NCBI GenBank assembly: GCA_905182555.1 | Contig: CAJJBX010000008.1 | Span: 1-51,460, forward strand | Source: an uncultured Ilumatobacter sp. | GTDB taxonomy: Bacteria; Actinomycetota; Acidimicrobiia; Acidimicrobiales; Ilumatobacteraceae | DNA length: 51,460 bases | Direction of reading: 5' to 3' | Shown: positions 1-6,899 of the stretch, one piece after another | How positions within the stretch are numbered: position 1 is the first letter of the stretch | How the letters are laid out: every line of letters begins with the position of its first letter | The notes under the pieces: generated by a model | The model's input: only the letters and a program-made list of their open reading frames with translations | What the model was told of the DNA's origin: nothing | Databases searched by the model: none | Position numbers and translations under genes: made by a program

Positions 1-29
1 CCCCTGTCCATCCCGGATCAGGGAACAAC

Positions 30-85
30 TTACAGACGTAAAGGGCACTTCGTGACACACGAGAAGCATATTTTTACATCTGTAA
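30..85. promoter_or_regulatory. Pair of TTAC-N4-GTAA candidate operators
   Basis: Two 12-bp imperfect palindromes lie at 30-41 (TTACAGACGTAA) and 74-85 (TTACATCTGTAA). The second, read on the other strand, differs from the first at one position. Their starts are 44 bp apart, about four helical turns. They lie between the stop of the TetR gene and the left window edge, so they could control a gene outside the window. A third, weaker copy lies in front of the TetR gene itself (711-722). Seen: the symmetry and the repetition. Inferred: TetR binding. Confidence 0.4.
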
Positions 86-106
86 AGTCTACTTAGCGCT
101 GCTTCT

Positions 107-694
107 TCATTTAGCGGTGCTGGTGAGCGTCGCTGCTCGACGCACTTCGCTGGCAAACGTCTCGTCGTCGATGAACCCGGCCGCCCACCCGTAGAGCGCG
201 CCGCGAAAGTAGGTAACCATCACCCGGGCCGACTGTCCTGGGTCTGAGCTCACCGGCCGCATTTCCGGATCCAGCTGCCCTACAACGTGTTCCAACAGCT
301 CTTCTAGATCGCCCCTGAACCATCCGCTTACTGAATTGCCCATCTCTGTCGCGAGCACCAGATTCCGCACGAGAAGGGAGTCGCTGAGGAACACTTCGAG
401 TGCGAGGGAAACGAACTTTTCGAGATAGCGGCGCTCGGTCGCCGGGACATCCGGAAGATTGCTGAAAATCATCCCAATCGTCTCGTCGGACAGAGCCTTC
501 AAAATGTCTCGGATCGTCGGGAAGTACTGATAAATCGTTACACGTGACAGGCCGAGCTCTTTTGCAAGTGACTGAACAGTCAGGTCAAAGAGCACGCCAG
601 AGCGGAGCACACGCCGACTCTCGTCGAGAATGCGGGATCTTGTTGCCTGCCGTGAGCGTTCAGCTCGTCGGCTCCTGCCGTCGGAAGCTTCCAT
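107..694 (-). CDS. TetR/AcrR-family transcriptional regulator
   Basis: A 195-residue TetR-type repressor. The N-terminal helix-turn-helix is at about residues 38-57 (LAKELGLSRVTIYQYFPT is typical) and is followed by an all-helical ligand domain of the usual length. I chose the ATG at 694 because AAAGGA precedes it at good spacing. The same frame stays open for 58 codons upstream, but that stretch overlaps the preceding small gene and is not TetR-like. A TTAC-type half palindrome at 711-722 in front of the start, and two better copies beyond its stop, suggest autoregulation and control of a gene to the left of the window. The ligand is unknown. Confidence 0.9.
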   Translation of the reverse strand: MEASDGRSRRAERSRQATRSRILDESRRVLRSGVLFDLTVQSLAKELGLSRVTIYQYFPTIRDILKALSDETIGMIFSNLPDVPATERRYLEKFVSLALEVFLSDSLLVRNLVLATEMGNSVSGWFRGDLEELLEHVVGQLDPEMRPVSSDPGQSARVMVTYFRGALYGWAAGFIDDETFASEVRRAATLTSTAK

Positions 695-710
695 GAGTGT
701 CCTTTGATCG

Positions 711-722
711 TTACTTACGTCA
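711..722. promoter_or_regulatory. Candidate TetR operator in the tetR promoter
   Basis: TTACTTACGTCA matches the TTAC-N4-GTAA sites at 30-41 and 74-85 except for one base in the second half-site. It lies 17 bp upstream of the TetR start codon, where a repressor would block its own promoter. The assignment is inferred from the repeated pattern. Confidence 0.3.
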
Positions 723-749
723 AATAGTAGGGATCGCCACACCAATCCT

Positions 750-893
750 CTAACGCAAGGGGCGTTCTGCGGGGAGGATAACGATACAGGTCGTATGGAG
801 TTCCCCGCGTTTGACCGCTGCGTAGATCGTGGGGTGTGAGCAGCCGGTGATTTCGGCGGCCTGGTCAACTGTGAGCGCTATCCGTTTGGACAT
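750..893 (-). CDS. Small excisionase-like (HTH_17/MerR-type) DNA-binding protein
   Basis: A 47-residue protein with the pattern of helix-turn-helix proteins of the excisionase/HTH_17 group: LTVDQAAEITGCSHPTIYAA, then VKRGEL. The start has a strong GGAGG six bases upstream, so it is probably translated. Family members usually continue with a conserved basic/proline wing and an end-of-domain helix to about 60 residues. Here the C-terminus (residues 33-47) departs from that pattern, so the gene may be truncated or frameshifted just after the recognition helix. It lies 55 bp upstream of, and in the same direction as, the TetR gene. No integrase or other mobile gene is nearby, so a role in excision is not supported. 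Confidence 0.6.
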   Translation of the reverse strand: MSKRIALTVDQAAEITGCSHPTIYAAVKRGELHTTCIVILPAERPLR

Positions 894-1047
894 GCGACAC
901 CTCCGTTTGGGAAGGCGTCGGGCCATCGACGTAGCTGGACTCTTCCAGACATCGCCGTCGCCGTCTTCCTCGCTGATATCGAGCAGGACGAGCGATTGAA
1001 CGTGCTGATCTCGCTCGGGTCCACTGGGCCGACGAGTCAAGAAGTCA

Positions 1048-1688
1048 TTAGAAGGCGGGGAAGACCTGGGTAGTGGAACGCTCGGACCTGGCGGGCGCAT
1101 GGATGATCGGCCAATCACCATGGCGAATCCGGCCAATACCGACCACGATGTCGATGATCTCAGCAGTTACATCGGCCGATAGTTCCGGGGTCGGCACGCC
1201 GACACTGTGAGCCAGATCGTCGACGTGCATACCAATCTCGATCATTCGAGTGCGACAGAAGTCGTCCAGTGTCAGCATCCGGTCACCGAGGGCCCCGACC
1301 AGGCGGTCGACTGACTCGTTGGGCAAGTCGTTCTGCGAGCGATTCGGCGACTTGCGTGGCCTGCGCTGCTACCTGCTTATGCCCGGCCGATGCTTCGTCG
1401 GCTGAGACCTCTTTGATTCGATTATGGATTGGTGAATCGACAGCTGCGTCGAAGTAGCTGACCTTGCTCAGGAGTTCTCGTTCGGGTTTTTTGTCGAGGT
1501 CGGTGCGATCGAGGTAGGCAAGGGGTTGCGCCGGTCGCTCGCACGAGGTGCGCAGCGAGTGCACCCACCGTCATGCCGGCCAATTCGCTCGGCTGGCCCC
1601 ATTGGTCACGCACCTGCCGCGAGCTCACCAACGTTGCAGCGACAACCGACGAGTCAATAACCATGCGACGAACACGAGCAGAATCCAT
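1048..1688 (-). pseudogene. Frameshifted DinB/mycothiol-maleylpyruvate-isomerase-like gene
   Basis: Three consecutive reading frames on the minus strand join into one protein. Residues from 1688 (MDSARVRRMV, then PSELAGMTVGALAAHLVRA) look like the N-terminal helix of the MDMPI/DinB family. The middle part (about 1530-1330, AYLDRTDLDKKPEREL) continues it, and the last part (1326-1048, LTLDDFCRTRMIEIGMHVDD and GVPTPELS) carries the typical helix with the family's E-x-x-x-H metal-binding style. Both shifts are in the same direction and fit single inserted bases. Since essential genes in the window show similar shifts, sequence error is as likely as real decay. Mycothiol-dependent metalloenzymes of this family act in thiol transfer or detoxification; the substrate here is unknown. 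Confidence 0.6.
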
Positions 1689-1741
1689 GACGTTGGTTCA
1701 CAGCGTTAGCAGGGCAGTCGGCTCGGACGTCGACACCGAGG

Positions 1742-2146
1742 TCACGCCGTAACGGCCAATGCTCCAACCGGCGTCGCGGCCAGCGACGACAGCAACTGAC
1801 GACGCGCCAGCCCCCACGCAACGTGCAGCGCGCACGGTTCCGTTGCCTCGCAGGGGCGATCCGCAACAACACAACGGCCCGAGTTGGTCGGGCCGTCGAC
1901 CGCCTCGACCACCTCGAGCACGTTCAGTGTGTCGACCTCGACCAGCGGCTCATAGCCGCCCGTTGGGCCCGGCACAGAACGCACCCATCCGTGTCGCACC
2001 AGCGGCCCCATCACCTGTGGAACAAATCCTGCAGTGGTCCCCAGCGCAGCGGCGAGGTCGGAGCTCTTCAACCGTGCCGCCGACTGATCCAAGACCACCA
2101 GCGCCCGCACGGCCAGGTCAGCTCGCTGCGTGATATCTAGTCGCAT
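1742..2146 (-). CDS. Rrf2-family transcriptional regulator with three cysteines
   Basis: A 134-residue Rrf2 protein. The winged helix spans about residues 8-65, with SSDLAAALGTTAGFVPQVMG as recognition region and PGPTGGY as the wing. Three cysteines at 92, 99 and 105 (C-X6-C-X5-C) are in the place where IscR, NsrR and RirA bind an Fe-S cluster, so an iron-sulfur, nitric-oxide or redox sensor is plausible by family knowledge. The spacing is closest to NsrR-type proteins but not identical. The gene is divergent from the YbaN gene with almost no intergenic space. Both starts are embedded in the palindrome at 2138-2158, implying autoregulation and control of the YbaN gene. Confidence 0.88.
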   Translation of the reverse strand: MRLDITQRADLAVRALVVLDQSAARLKSSDLAAALGTTAGFVPQVMGPLVRHGWVRSVPGPTGGYEPLVEVDTLNVLEVVEAVDGPTNSGRCVVADRPCEATEPCALHVAWGLARRQLLSSLAATPVGALAVTA

Positions 2147-2158
2147 AGTATGAGACTA
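2138..2158. promoter_or_regulatory. Rrf2-type operator overlapping two leaderless promoters
   Basis: A 21-bp near-perfect inverted repeat starting TAGTC and ending GACTA, with a single mismatched pair besides the central base. On the plus strand it contains TAGTAT (2146-2151), seven bases before the ATG at 2159. On the minus strand it contains TAGTCT (2158-2153), six bases before the regulator's ATG at 2146. Both hexamers fit the actinobacterial TANNNT -10 box of leaderless transcripts. One bound dimer would therefore cover both promoters and the regulator's start codon. The symmetry is seen; binding by the adjacent Rrf2 protein is inferred. Confidence 0.6.
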
Positions 2159-2635
2159 ATGGATAGGCAGGATCGTCGTCAGGGACGAACGTCCCAAGCT
2201 TCGGGCGAGCAGGTATCGAGGTCTTGGCTTGCGCGGAGCGTGTGGTTTGGTGCGGGCTGGCTGGCCGTGGGCGTTGGGGGGATCGGCGTCGTCATTCCAG
2301 GACTTCCAACGACCGGATTCATGATCATTGCGGCTGCATGCTTCGCCCGGTGCAGCCCGCGCTTCGAACAGTGGGTCCTCCATCTGCCCGGCGTTGGCCG
2401 GTCGGTTGCCGACTACCGGTCGGGTGTCGGCATGCCCAAGCGAGCCAAGATTACCGCCATCTCAATGATGGCTATCGCGATCTCGATCAGTGCAGGACTA
2501 CTCCTCGATAACGCTCTGGTGCGGCTCGCTGTCGTTGCGGCCGGCATTGTCGGGGCCTGGTACATCATCCGACGCGTGCCAACTGCCCCACCTGCGAGTC
2601 CAGTTCGTCATCTCGAAGCTCGTTCGGATCGGTGA
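2159..2635 (+). CDS. YbaN/DUF454-family inner-membrane protein
   Basis: A small membrane protein of 158 residues (161 if the ATG at 2150 is used). The family signature is clear: GVGGIGVVIPGLPTTGFMI, followed by AACFARCSPRFEQWVLHLPG, then a second hydrophobic hairpin (MMAIAISISAGLLLDNALV and VVAAGIVGAWYIIRR). E. coli YbaN belongs to this family; its function is not established. I prefer the ATG at 2159 because TAGTAT lies seven bases upstream, which fits a leaderless transcript, whereas the ATG at 2150 would lie within the -10 hexamer. The gene is divergent from the Rrf2 regulator and probably controlled by it, suggesting a link to Fe-S or redox stress. Confidence 0.85.
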   Translation: MDRQDRRQGRTSQASGEQVSRSWLARSVWFGAGWLAVGVGGIGVVIPGLPTTGFMIIAAACFARCSPRFEQWVLHLPGVGRSVADYRSGVGMPKRAKITAISMMAIAISISAGLLLDNALVRLAVVAAGIVGAWYIIRRVPTAPPASPVRHLEARSDR

Positions 2636-2831
2636 GTCGGACGGCCAGACGGCCCACGGAGATCAGTCTGCGGAGTACCTTGATCCCCGCCGCTCGGGTG
2701 ATGATGCCATGGGCACGGGGTGCAATTGTGACGACTTGGCCAACATTGGTTGGGCCGCCCTTCCGGGCGATGCCAAACGCTGCGTGACGCGGCACGAGCG
2801 ATGTCGCTTGGTGCGTCCGACAGGCGAGGCG

Positions 2832-2837
2832 TACGAT
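2832..2837 (+). promoter_or_regulatory. Leaderless -10 box for the DMT transporter
   Basis: TACGAT lies exactly six bases before the GTG at 2844. The same hexamer and spacing occur at 16670-16675. This decides the start of the transporter. Confidence 0.5.
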
Positions 2838-2843
2838 CCGCGG

Positions 2844-3785
2844 GTGTTCAGCGCCTTCCGTGATGCGTTTGTCGGCGACGGCGAACTGACCGAACGCCAG
2901 GGCTCGCTGCTCGTGTTCGGGGCGGGCATCGTTTTCAGCGTGACGGCTATCTCCGTCGCGGCGGTCGATACAGCCAGCAGTTTCCAATTCCTCACGTATC
3001 GGGGCGCATCAACAGCGTTGGCGATGGTGGCGTTGATTCTCGTGCGTCGTGGGGGCCGACCGGTGTCGTTCGCGGGCGTCACGCGGACCGTGTGGCTCGC
3101 TGGACTTATCCTTGGCGGGACCTCGATGCTCTACATCCTGGCCCTGTCGAGAACCTCGGCGGCGACGACACTGTTTCTGCTCGCGGCGGCCCCTGTGTTC
3201 GCGGCCCTGCTCGGATGGATGTTTCTACGTGAGCGCGTGGAACGCTCGACCGTGCTCGCGATTGGCGCAACGATGGTGGGCGTGGCGATCACGGTGAGCG
3301 CTGGGCTCGAGGTCGGCTCTGTGTCCGGGCTGCTGTTCGCGGGAGGCATCCCGGTGACCATCGGCTTGTACAGCGTGCTGATGCGTTCCGTGTCCGGTGT
3401 CGATCCGGTGATCCCGACGTTGATTGCCGGTTCCGTGCTGTGTGTGGCCTCTGCGGCTCTGGCTCTGACGCAGGGCGGGCTCGGCGTCAGCTTGCGCGAT
3501 GGGGCGCTTGCGTGCGTGTCTGGTGGGATCGCCCTGGGTCTCGGCCTTCCGATGTTCAACCTCGGTCACCGGTCGGTTCCGGCAGCACGGGTTCCGTTGC
3601 TCTTGATGACCGAAGTGGTGTTGGCTCCGCTGTGGGTGTGGATCTGGCCGGGTGAGAAGCCTGGAGTCGCAACGCTGATCGGCGGCGCAGTCATCTTGGG
3701 AGCAGTGGTGTGGTTAATGCTCGTCTCGAAGCACACACCTGATGCCGTGCCCAGCAGCCGCATTGCCTCCATTCCCGTCGACTGA
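2844..3785 (+). CDS. EamA/DMT-superfamily permease
   Basis: A 313-residue, roughly ten-helix transporter of the drug/metabolite superfamily with two EamA repeats. The first repeat includes FQFLTYRGASTALAMVALIL and the family-typical end ATTLFLLAAAPVFAALLGW, then FLRERV. The second starts near GLLFAGGIPVTIGLYSVLM and ends with VVLAPLWVWIWPGEKPG and GGAVILGAVVWLML. Such proteins export or import small metabolites; the substrate cannot be read from the sequence. The frame is open for 118 codons further upstream, but that part overlaps the YbaN gene and is not membrane-like. The GTG at 2844 has a TACGAT hexamer six bases upstream, so a leaderless start is likely. Confidence 0.85.
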   Translation: MFSAFRDAFVGDGELTERQGSLLVFGAGIVFSVTAISVAAVDTASSFQFLTYRGASTALAMVALILVRRGGRPVSFAGVTRTVWLAGLILGGTSMLYILALSRTSAATTLFLLAAAPVFAALLGWMFLRERVERSTVLAIGATMVGVAITVSAGLEVGSVSGLLFAGGIPVTIGLYSVLMRSVSGVDPVIPTLIAGSVLCVASAALALTQGGLGVSLRDGALACVSGGIALGLGLPMFNLGHRSVPAARVPLLLMTEVVLAPLWVWIWPGEKPGVATLIGGAVILGAVVWLMLVSKHTPDAVPSSRIASIPVD

Positions 3786-3835
3786 GTCGCGGAACGTCCG
3801 CTGCGCCCCGTCTTTCAACCGGCGACCCGATTCGG

Positions 3836-4305
3836 TCAGTTGGAGATCTCGGTCTCGATCGCTTCATGCACAGCAATGTTTGGGTCGCAACGCAAGCCAA
3901 GCTGCTTGCGAAGCGCGGTCAGTTTGTCGAGATCGTCACCTTCGATCGACAGCGGGTGCATCACCTCGCCCGAATTTCGAACGAGAACGGCGGTGGTTTC
4001 GGCAGTGCGGTGCCGGCCAGATGCGCACCGTCGGAATCCGTCGTCGTGCTCGAGGAGTTGTCTCACCTTCAGGGTGTAGCGCGCACCTTGGCATTCCACG
4101 ATGTGTCGTCGACGATGAGGTAGCAATCGTTGACGCGTTGGCTGACGGCGTGGGTCGAGAGACTCTCCAGCAGCTTGCGAGCTGAGGGGCTCTTGCCCCA
4201 CGTCGGGGAAATTGACCATACCCAACGGGCTGCGTCGGTGAGCGACCCTTGCCGATCGTCTCCGACAACGGAGCGGGTCGCTGGGTAGAAGTACCGTAGA
4301 GGGCG
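3836..4305 (-). pseudogene. Remnant of an unrecognised protein gene
   Basis: Two minus-strand frames look protein-like and join near 4090. The upstream part (about 4305-4085) reads DAARWVWSISPTWGKSPSAR, then LLESLSTHAVSQRVNDCYLI and VDDTSWNAKVR. The downstream part (about 4085-3836) reads YTLKVRQLLEHDDGFRRCAS and ends with LRCDPNIAVHEAIETEISN. I find no start codon in the upstream frame before a stop, and the join needs a frameshift, so this looks like a 5'-truncated, broken gene. I do not recognise the family. It fills most of the gap between the DMT transporter and the enoyl-CoA hydratase. Confidence 0.3.
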
Positions 4306-4337
4306 ACGAAGTGCAGCCGGACGACGAAGAGGATCTC

Positions 4338-5132
4338 ATGACGCAAGACAGCACGCCAGCGTTCGAAACGCTCGAGGTGTCCGTTGAGGGTATGAATGGC
4401 CGCCTCACTCTCAACCGGCCGGAGAAGCTCAACCCTCTGTCCACCCGGACTCTCCGAGAACTCGCTGACGCTGCTCGCTGGTTCGACACCCAACGAGAGG
4501 TGAAGACGGTGATCGTGTCCGGCAAGGGCAGGGCCTTCTCGGCTGGAGCCGACATCTCCAGTTTCGGAGACGTTGCCAGTAACGACGGCCTCAGCCCCCG
4601 TGACTCTGCTGAGACCGGATGGTTGATGGCTCGAGCCATGGAAGAAATGCGAGCAGTCACGATCGCCGCGATCTGGGGGCCTTGCGTTGGAGGCGGAATT
4701 GTTCTCGCTGGCGCATGCGACTTTCGGCTCGCGGCTCGCGACACCTACTTCTCGATCCCCGAGGTCGACCTCGGAATCCCGCTTGCATGGGGAGGGATCC
4801 CACGACTGGTGCGCGAGATCGGCCCGGCAGCGACCCGCGACCTCGTGATGACTTGTCGCCCGTTCACCGCCGACGAAGCAGCCGACCTCGGGTTCTTAAA
4901 CAAAGTCCTCGACGCTGATGAGGTACTGCCGGCGGCAGAGAAACTCGCGAAGGATCTCGGCCGAAAGTCGGGACTGGCGCTCTACGCAACGAAGACCGGA
5001 ATCAACGCAGCCCTCGAAGCGATGTCGCCAGCGAGCGGGTCGTGGTCCGACGCCGACAGTCTTGTCGTGGCGCTCGGGGATCCGGAATCGCGTCGGTTGA
5101 GCGCTGAGTATCTCGAGCGCGTCCGGAAGTGA
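4338..5132 (+). CDS. Enoyl-CoA hydratase/isomerase (crotonase) family protein
   Basis: A 264-residue crotonase-fold protein. The first oxyanion-hole segment is GRAFSAGADI (residues 65-74), the second GPCVGGGIVLAGACDF (114-129). Of the two classical hydratase glutamates, the later one is present as E142 (PEVDLG), but the earlier one, in the helix after GGG, is replaced by a hydrophobic residue. The protein may thus be an isomerase, hydrolase or other crotonase rather than a classical hydratase. It binds acyl-CoA in the cytosol. The ATG at 4338 is preceded by GAAGAGG at good distance. The gene stands alone; the nearest lipid genes (acyl-AMP ligase, P450) lie more than 10 kb away. Confidence 0.85.
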   Translation: MTQDSTPAFETLEVSVEGMNGRLTLNRPEKLNPLSTRTLRELADAARWFDTQREVKTVIVSGKGRAFSAGADISSFGDVASNDGLSPRDSAETGWLMARAMEEMRAVTIAAIWGPCVGGGIVLAGACDFRLAARDTYFSIPEVDLGIPLAWGGIPRLVREIGPAATRDLVMTCRPFTADEAADLGFLNKVLDADEVLPAAEKLAKDLGRKSGLALYATKTGINAALEAMSPASGSWSDADSLVVALGDPESRRLSAEYLERVRK

Positions 5133-5486
5133 GCACGAGACTCAGCTGTTTGCTGACGATTCAGTTGACTGAGCGCTCGCGACCTTCCACATAGGTCCTG
5201 CGGAGCTCGACATTCAGGACTTGGCCTAACGGATTTTGCTGGCGCACCTCGACGTACTTGACTTTCGACACAAGCTTGGGGCAGGCCAGCCGGTCAGCGC
5301 AGCGGGCTATTGTTTCGTTTTAGGTCGGTGACGTTCCTGCGATCACCTGGACGACGAGCGCCTGAGTAACAAACGCCGCACCTTCGAGCGTTGACGGAGC
5401 CCAGGTCTTGCTGCTGCGAGGCCGGGGCTTCGTCGCGTTCATGGGTCTGTCGGGAACCAGCGGGGCTCCACGGTCGTCCAACCAGT
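5133..5486. other. Intergenic stretch without a recognisable gene
   Basis: No frame in this stretch resembles a known family, and no repeat or strong hairpin stands out. It probably holds the 3' end of the crotonase transcript and the promoter of the lipoprotein gene. Confidence 0.4.
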
Positions 5487-5975
5487 ATGAGATCACCTGC
5501 TGTTCTGTTGTTTTTCGCCCTGTTCGCGGTGTCGTGCGGCTCGAGTGATGTCTCCGATTCCGGCGGAGTCGACGTGACGATTCCCGGTGGCCCGCTTGGC
5601 GCAGGCCCCTATCCCGTCGCCACACTCGACATCAACGTCGCACACCCAGAAGCCGACGACATCGACTACACCATCACGTGCCTTGGCGACACGGCGACGC
5701 TGCTTGGCGACGTGACGCTCAGCGCCGACCAGGCATGTAGGGCTCTCGCCGACACCGACGTACGTACCCGGCTCATCGACGGCGTACCCGCCGACCAGGT
5801 CTGCACGGAGATCTACGGTGGCCCTGACATCGCAACCATCGTCGGCACCCACGACGGCGACACAGTGAACGCAACCGTTGACCGCAGCAACGGCTGCGGA
5901 ATCGATGACTGGGATTGGTTGCTCGGCGGGATCCTCCCACCAGCAACCGGCATCACTGAACCGGCATCGTCATAA
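5487..5975 (+). CDS. Lipid-anchored subtilisin-inhibitor-like (SSI) protein
   Basis: A 162-residue lipoprotein. Residues 1-17 (MRSPAVLLFFALFAVSC) form a signal peptide with the lipobox cysteine at 17. A short linker is followed by a Streptomyces-subtilisin-inhibitor-like domain from about 44 to 150. Four cysteines at 65, 84, 106 and 137 match the two conserved disulfides of the family (65-84 and 106-137). The motif CTEIYGGPDIATIVGTH, followed by NGCGIDDWD, is typical. Aligning C106 with Cys71 of SSI puts the reactive-site P1 residue at E108, where SSI has Met. SSI proteins block secreted serine proteases; a membrane-anchored form would guard the cell surface. Earlier in-frame starts exist, but only the ATG at 5487 gives a signal peptide. 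Confidence 0.85.
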   Translation: MRSPAVLLFFALFAVSCGSSDVSDSGGVDVTIPGGPLGAGPYPVATLDINVAHPEADDIDYTITCLGDTATLLGDVTLSADQACRALADTDVRTRLIDGVPADQVCTEIYGGPDIATIVGTHDGDTVNATVDRSNGCGIDDWDWLLGGILPPATGITEPASS

Positions 5976-6089
5976 CCTGAGCCGGTCGGGCGAAATTGGG
6001 AAACATCTGGTCAAGAAGGTGACCGGTATCGCCGTTATCCCAGTGTGAACCCGAAGGGCAGGACGCGAGTCGGGCCATCGGGTTCGGCA

Positions 6090-6425
6090 TCAAGCCCATT
6101 GTCGAGCGGACCATTCACCCCAAGGGGTGAAGCTGTATCCGGCACCGCGTATCGTCATAACCCATCGTGGTTTACGGGGATCGACTTCGAGCTTGCGGCG
6201 CAAGCGGTGGATGTGTTCGTTGACGGTTGTTGGGTCTTGCCACTCGGTGGAGGAGTCCCAAACGTGATCGAGGAGTTGCTCTTGCGCGAACACGCGCCGA
6301 GGCGATCCGGCTCTCCATGCGAGGAGGTCAAATTCTTTCGCTGTCTGGCTGATGAGCTCGCCGTGACAGTGGACGTCGCGACTGATCAGTTCGATCAGCA
6401 GTTCGCCAAAGTCAAGGGTGGCCAA
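6090..6425 (-). CDS. Orphan OmpR/PhoB-type winged-helix domain (receiver missing)
   Basis: About 111 residues that match only the C-terminal DNA-binding half of OmpR-family response regulators: LTAKEF-like SQTAKEFDLLAW, then RVFAQEQLLDHVWDS, VNEHIHRLRRKLEVDP and the wing VMTIRGAGYSF. No receiver domain is visible upstream in any frame; the upstream sequence of this frame hits a stop after about 40 codons. No partner kinase is nearby. The only start candidate at the domain edge is TTG at 6425, without a clear ribosome site. It is therefore either a gene fragment left by deletion or a stand-alone regulator. It lies divergent from the GGDEF-EAL gene with about 470 bp between them. Confidence 0.6.
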   Translation of the reverse strand: MATLDFGELLIELISRDVHCHGELISQTAKEFDLLAWRAGSPRRVFAQEQLLDHVWDSSTEWQDPTTVNEHIHRLRRKLEVDPRKPRWVMTIRGAGYSFTPWGEWSARQWA

Positions 6426-6899
6426 TGTTGGGCGCGGGTGTCCGACGTGAGAGTTGAACCGTTTTGGACGATCGAGAGAGCGTGGCGAGAACTCGCCGAA
6501 TCGTCAAGACCGATGACCACGTCGTGGGTTGGACACTGACCGCCTTGCCGCGCTTTGAGGCAGTAAGGCGCGGATGGCGCAGGGGCGTCGGCGAGGTCAA
6601 GGGAGCGTCAACTTGGCACGAAGTCAGATACGGGGAGGTCGATGTAGGTATCGGAGTGCAGGAAAGGGGAGCAGAAAAGGGGAGCAGTGATGGTCGAGTA
6701 CGGGGCAGTGAAACACGAAAGGCCGTTGCGGCTTGTGGCTCTTGGCCATGTTCCGCAACGTTGGGCCGCCTGAACAGGTCGACTCTGCGCAGCGGACTGA
6801 GGATGGAAGGGTTCCGACGGGTAGTGGCCTGGAGCTGATAGAAAGAAGTCAACATGGTGTCTCATCTCTGGCTCTTCCGTCGGCGTCGGGGACAGCCGC
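6426..6899. other. Long gap upstream of the GGDEF-EAL gene
   Basis: No reading frame here resembles a known protein. The stretch contains a purine-rich part (about 6640-6700, with GGGGAGCAG twice) and should hold the promoter of the downstream signalling gene. I see no convincing operator or terminator. Confidence 0.35.

Noticed and set aside
2490..2843. N-terminal extension of the DMT transporter
   Set aside because: It overlaps the YbaN gene in another frame and is not membrane-like. The GTG at 2844 has a promoter-like box at the right distance.
6114..6131. Palindrome TTCACCCCAAGGGGTGAA
   Set aside because: It lies in the reading frame of the orphan winged-helix domain and has no T-run. 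It may be a coincidence of the codons.
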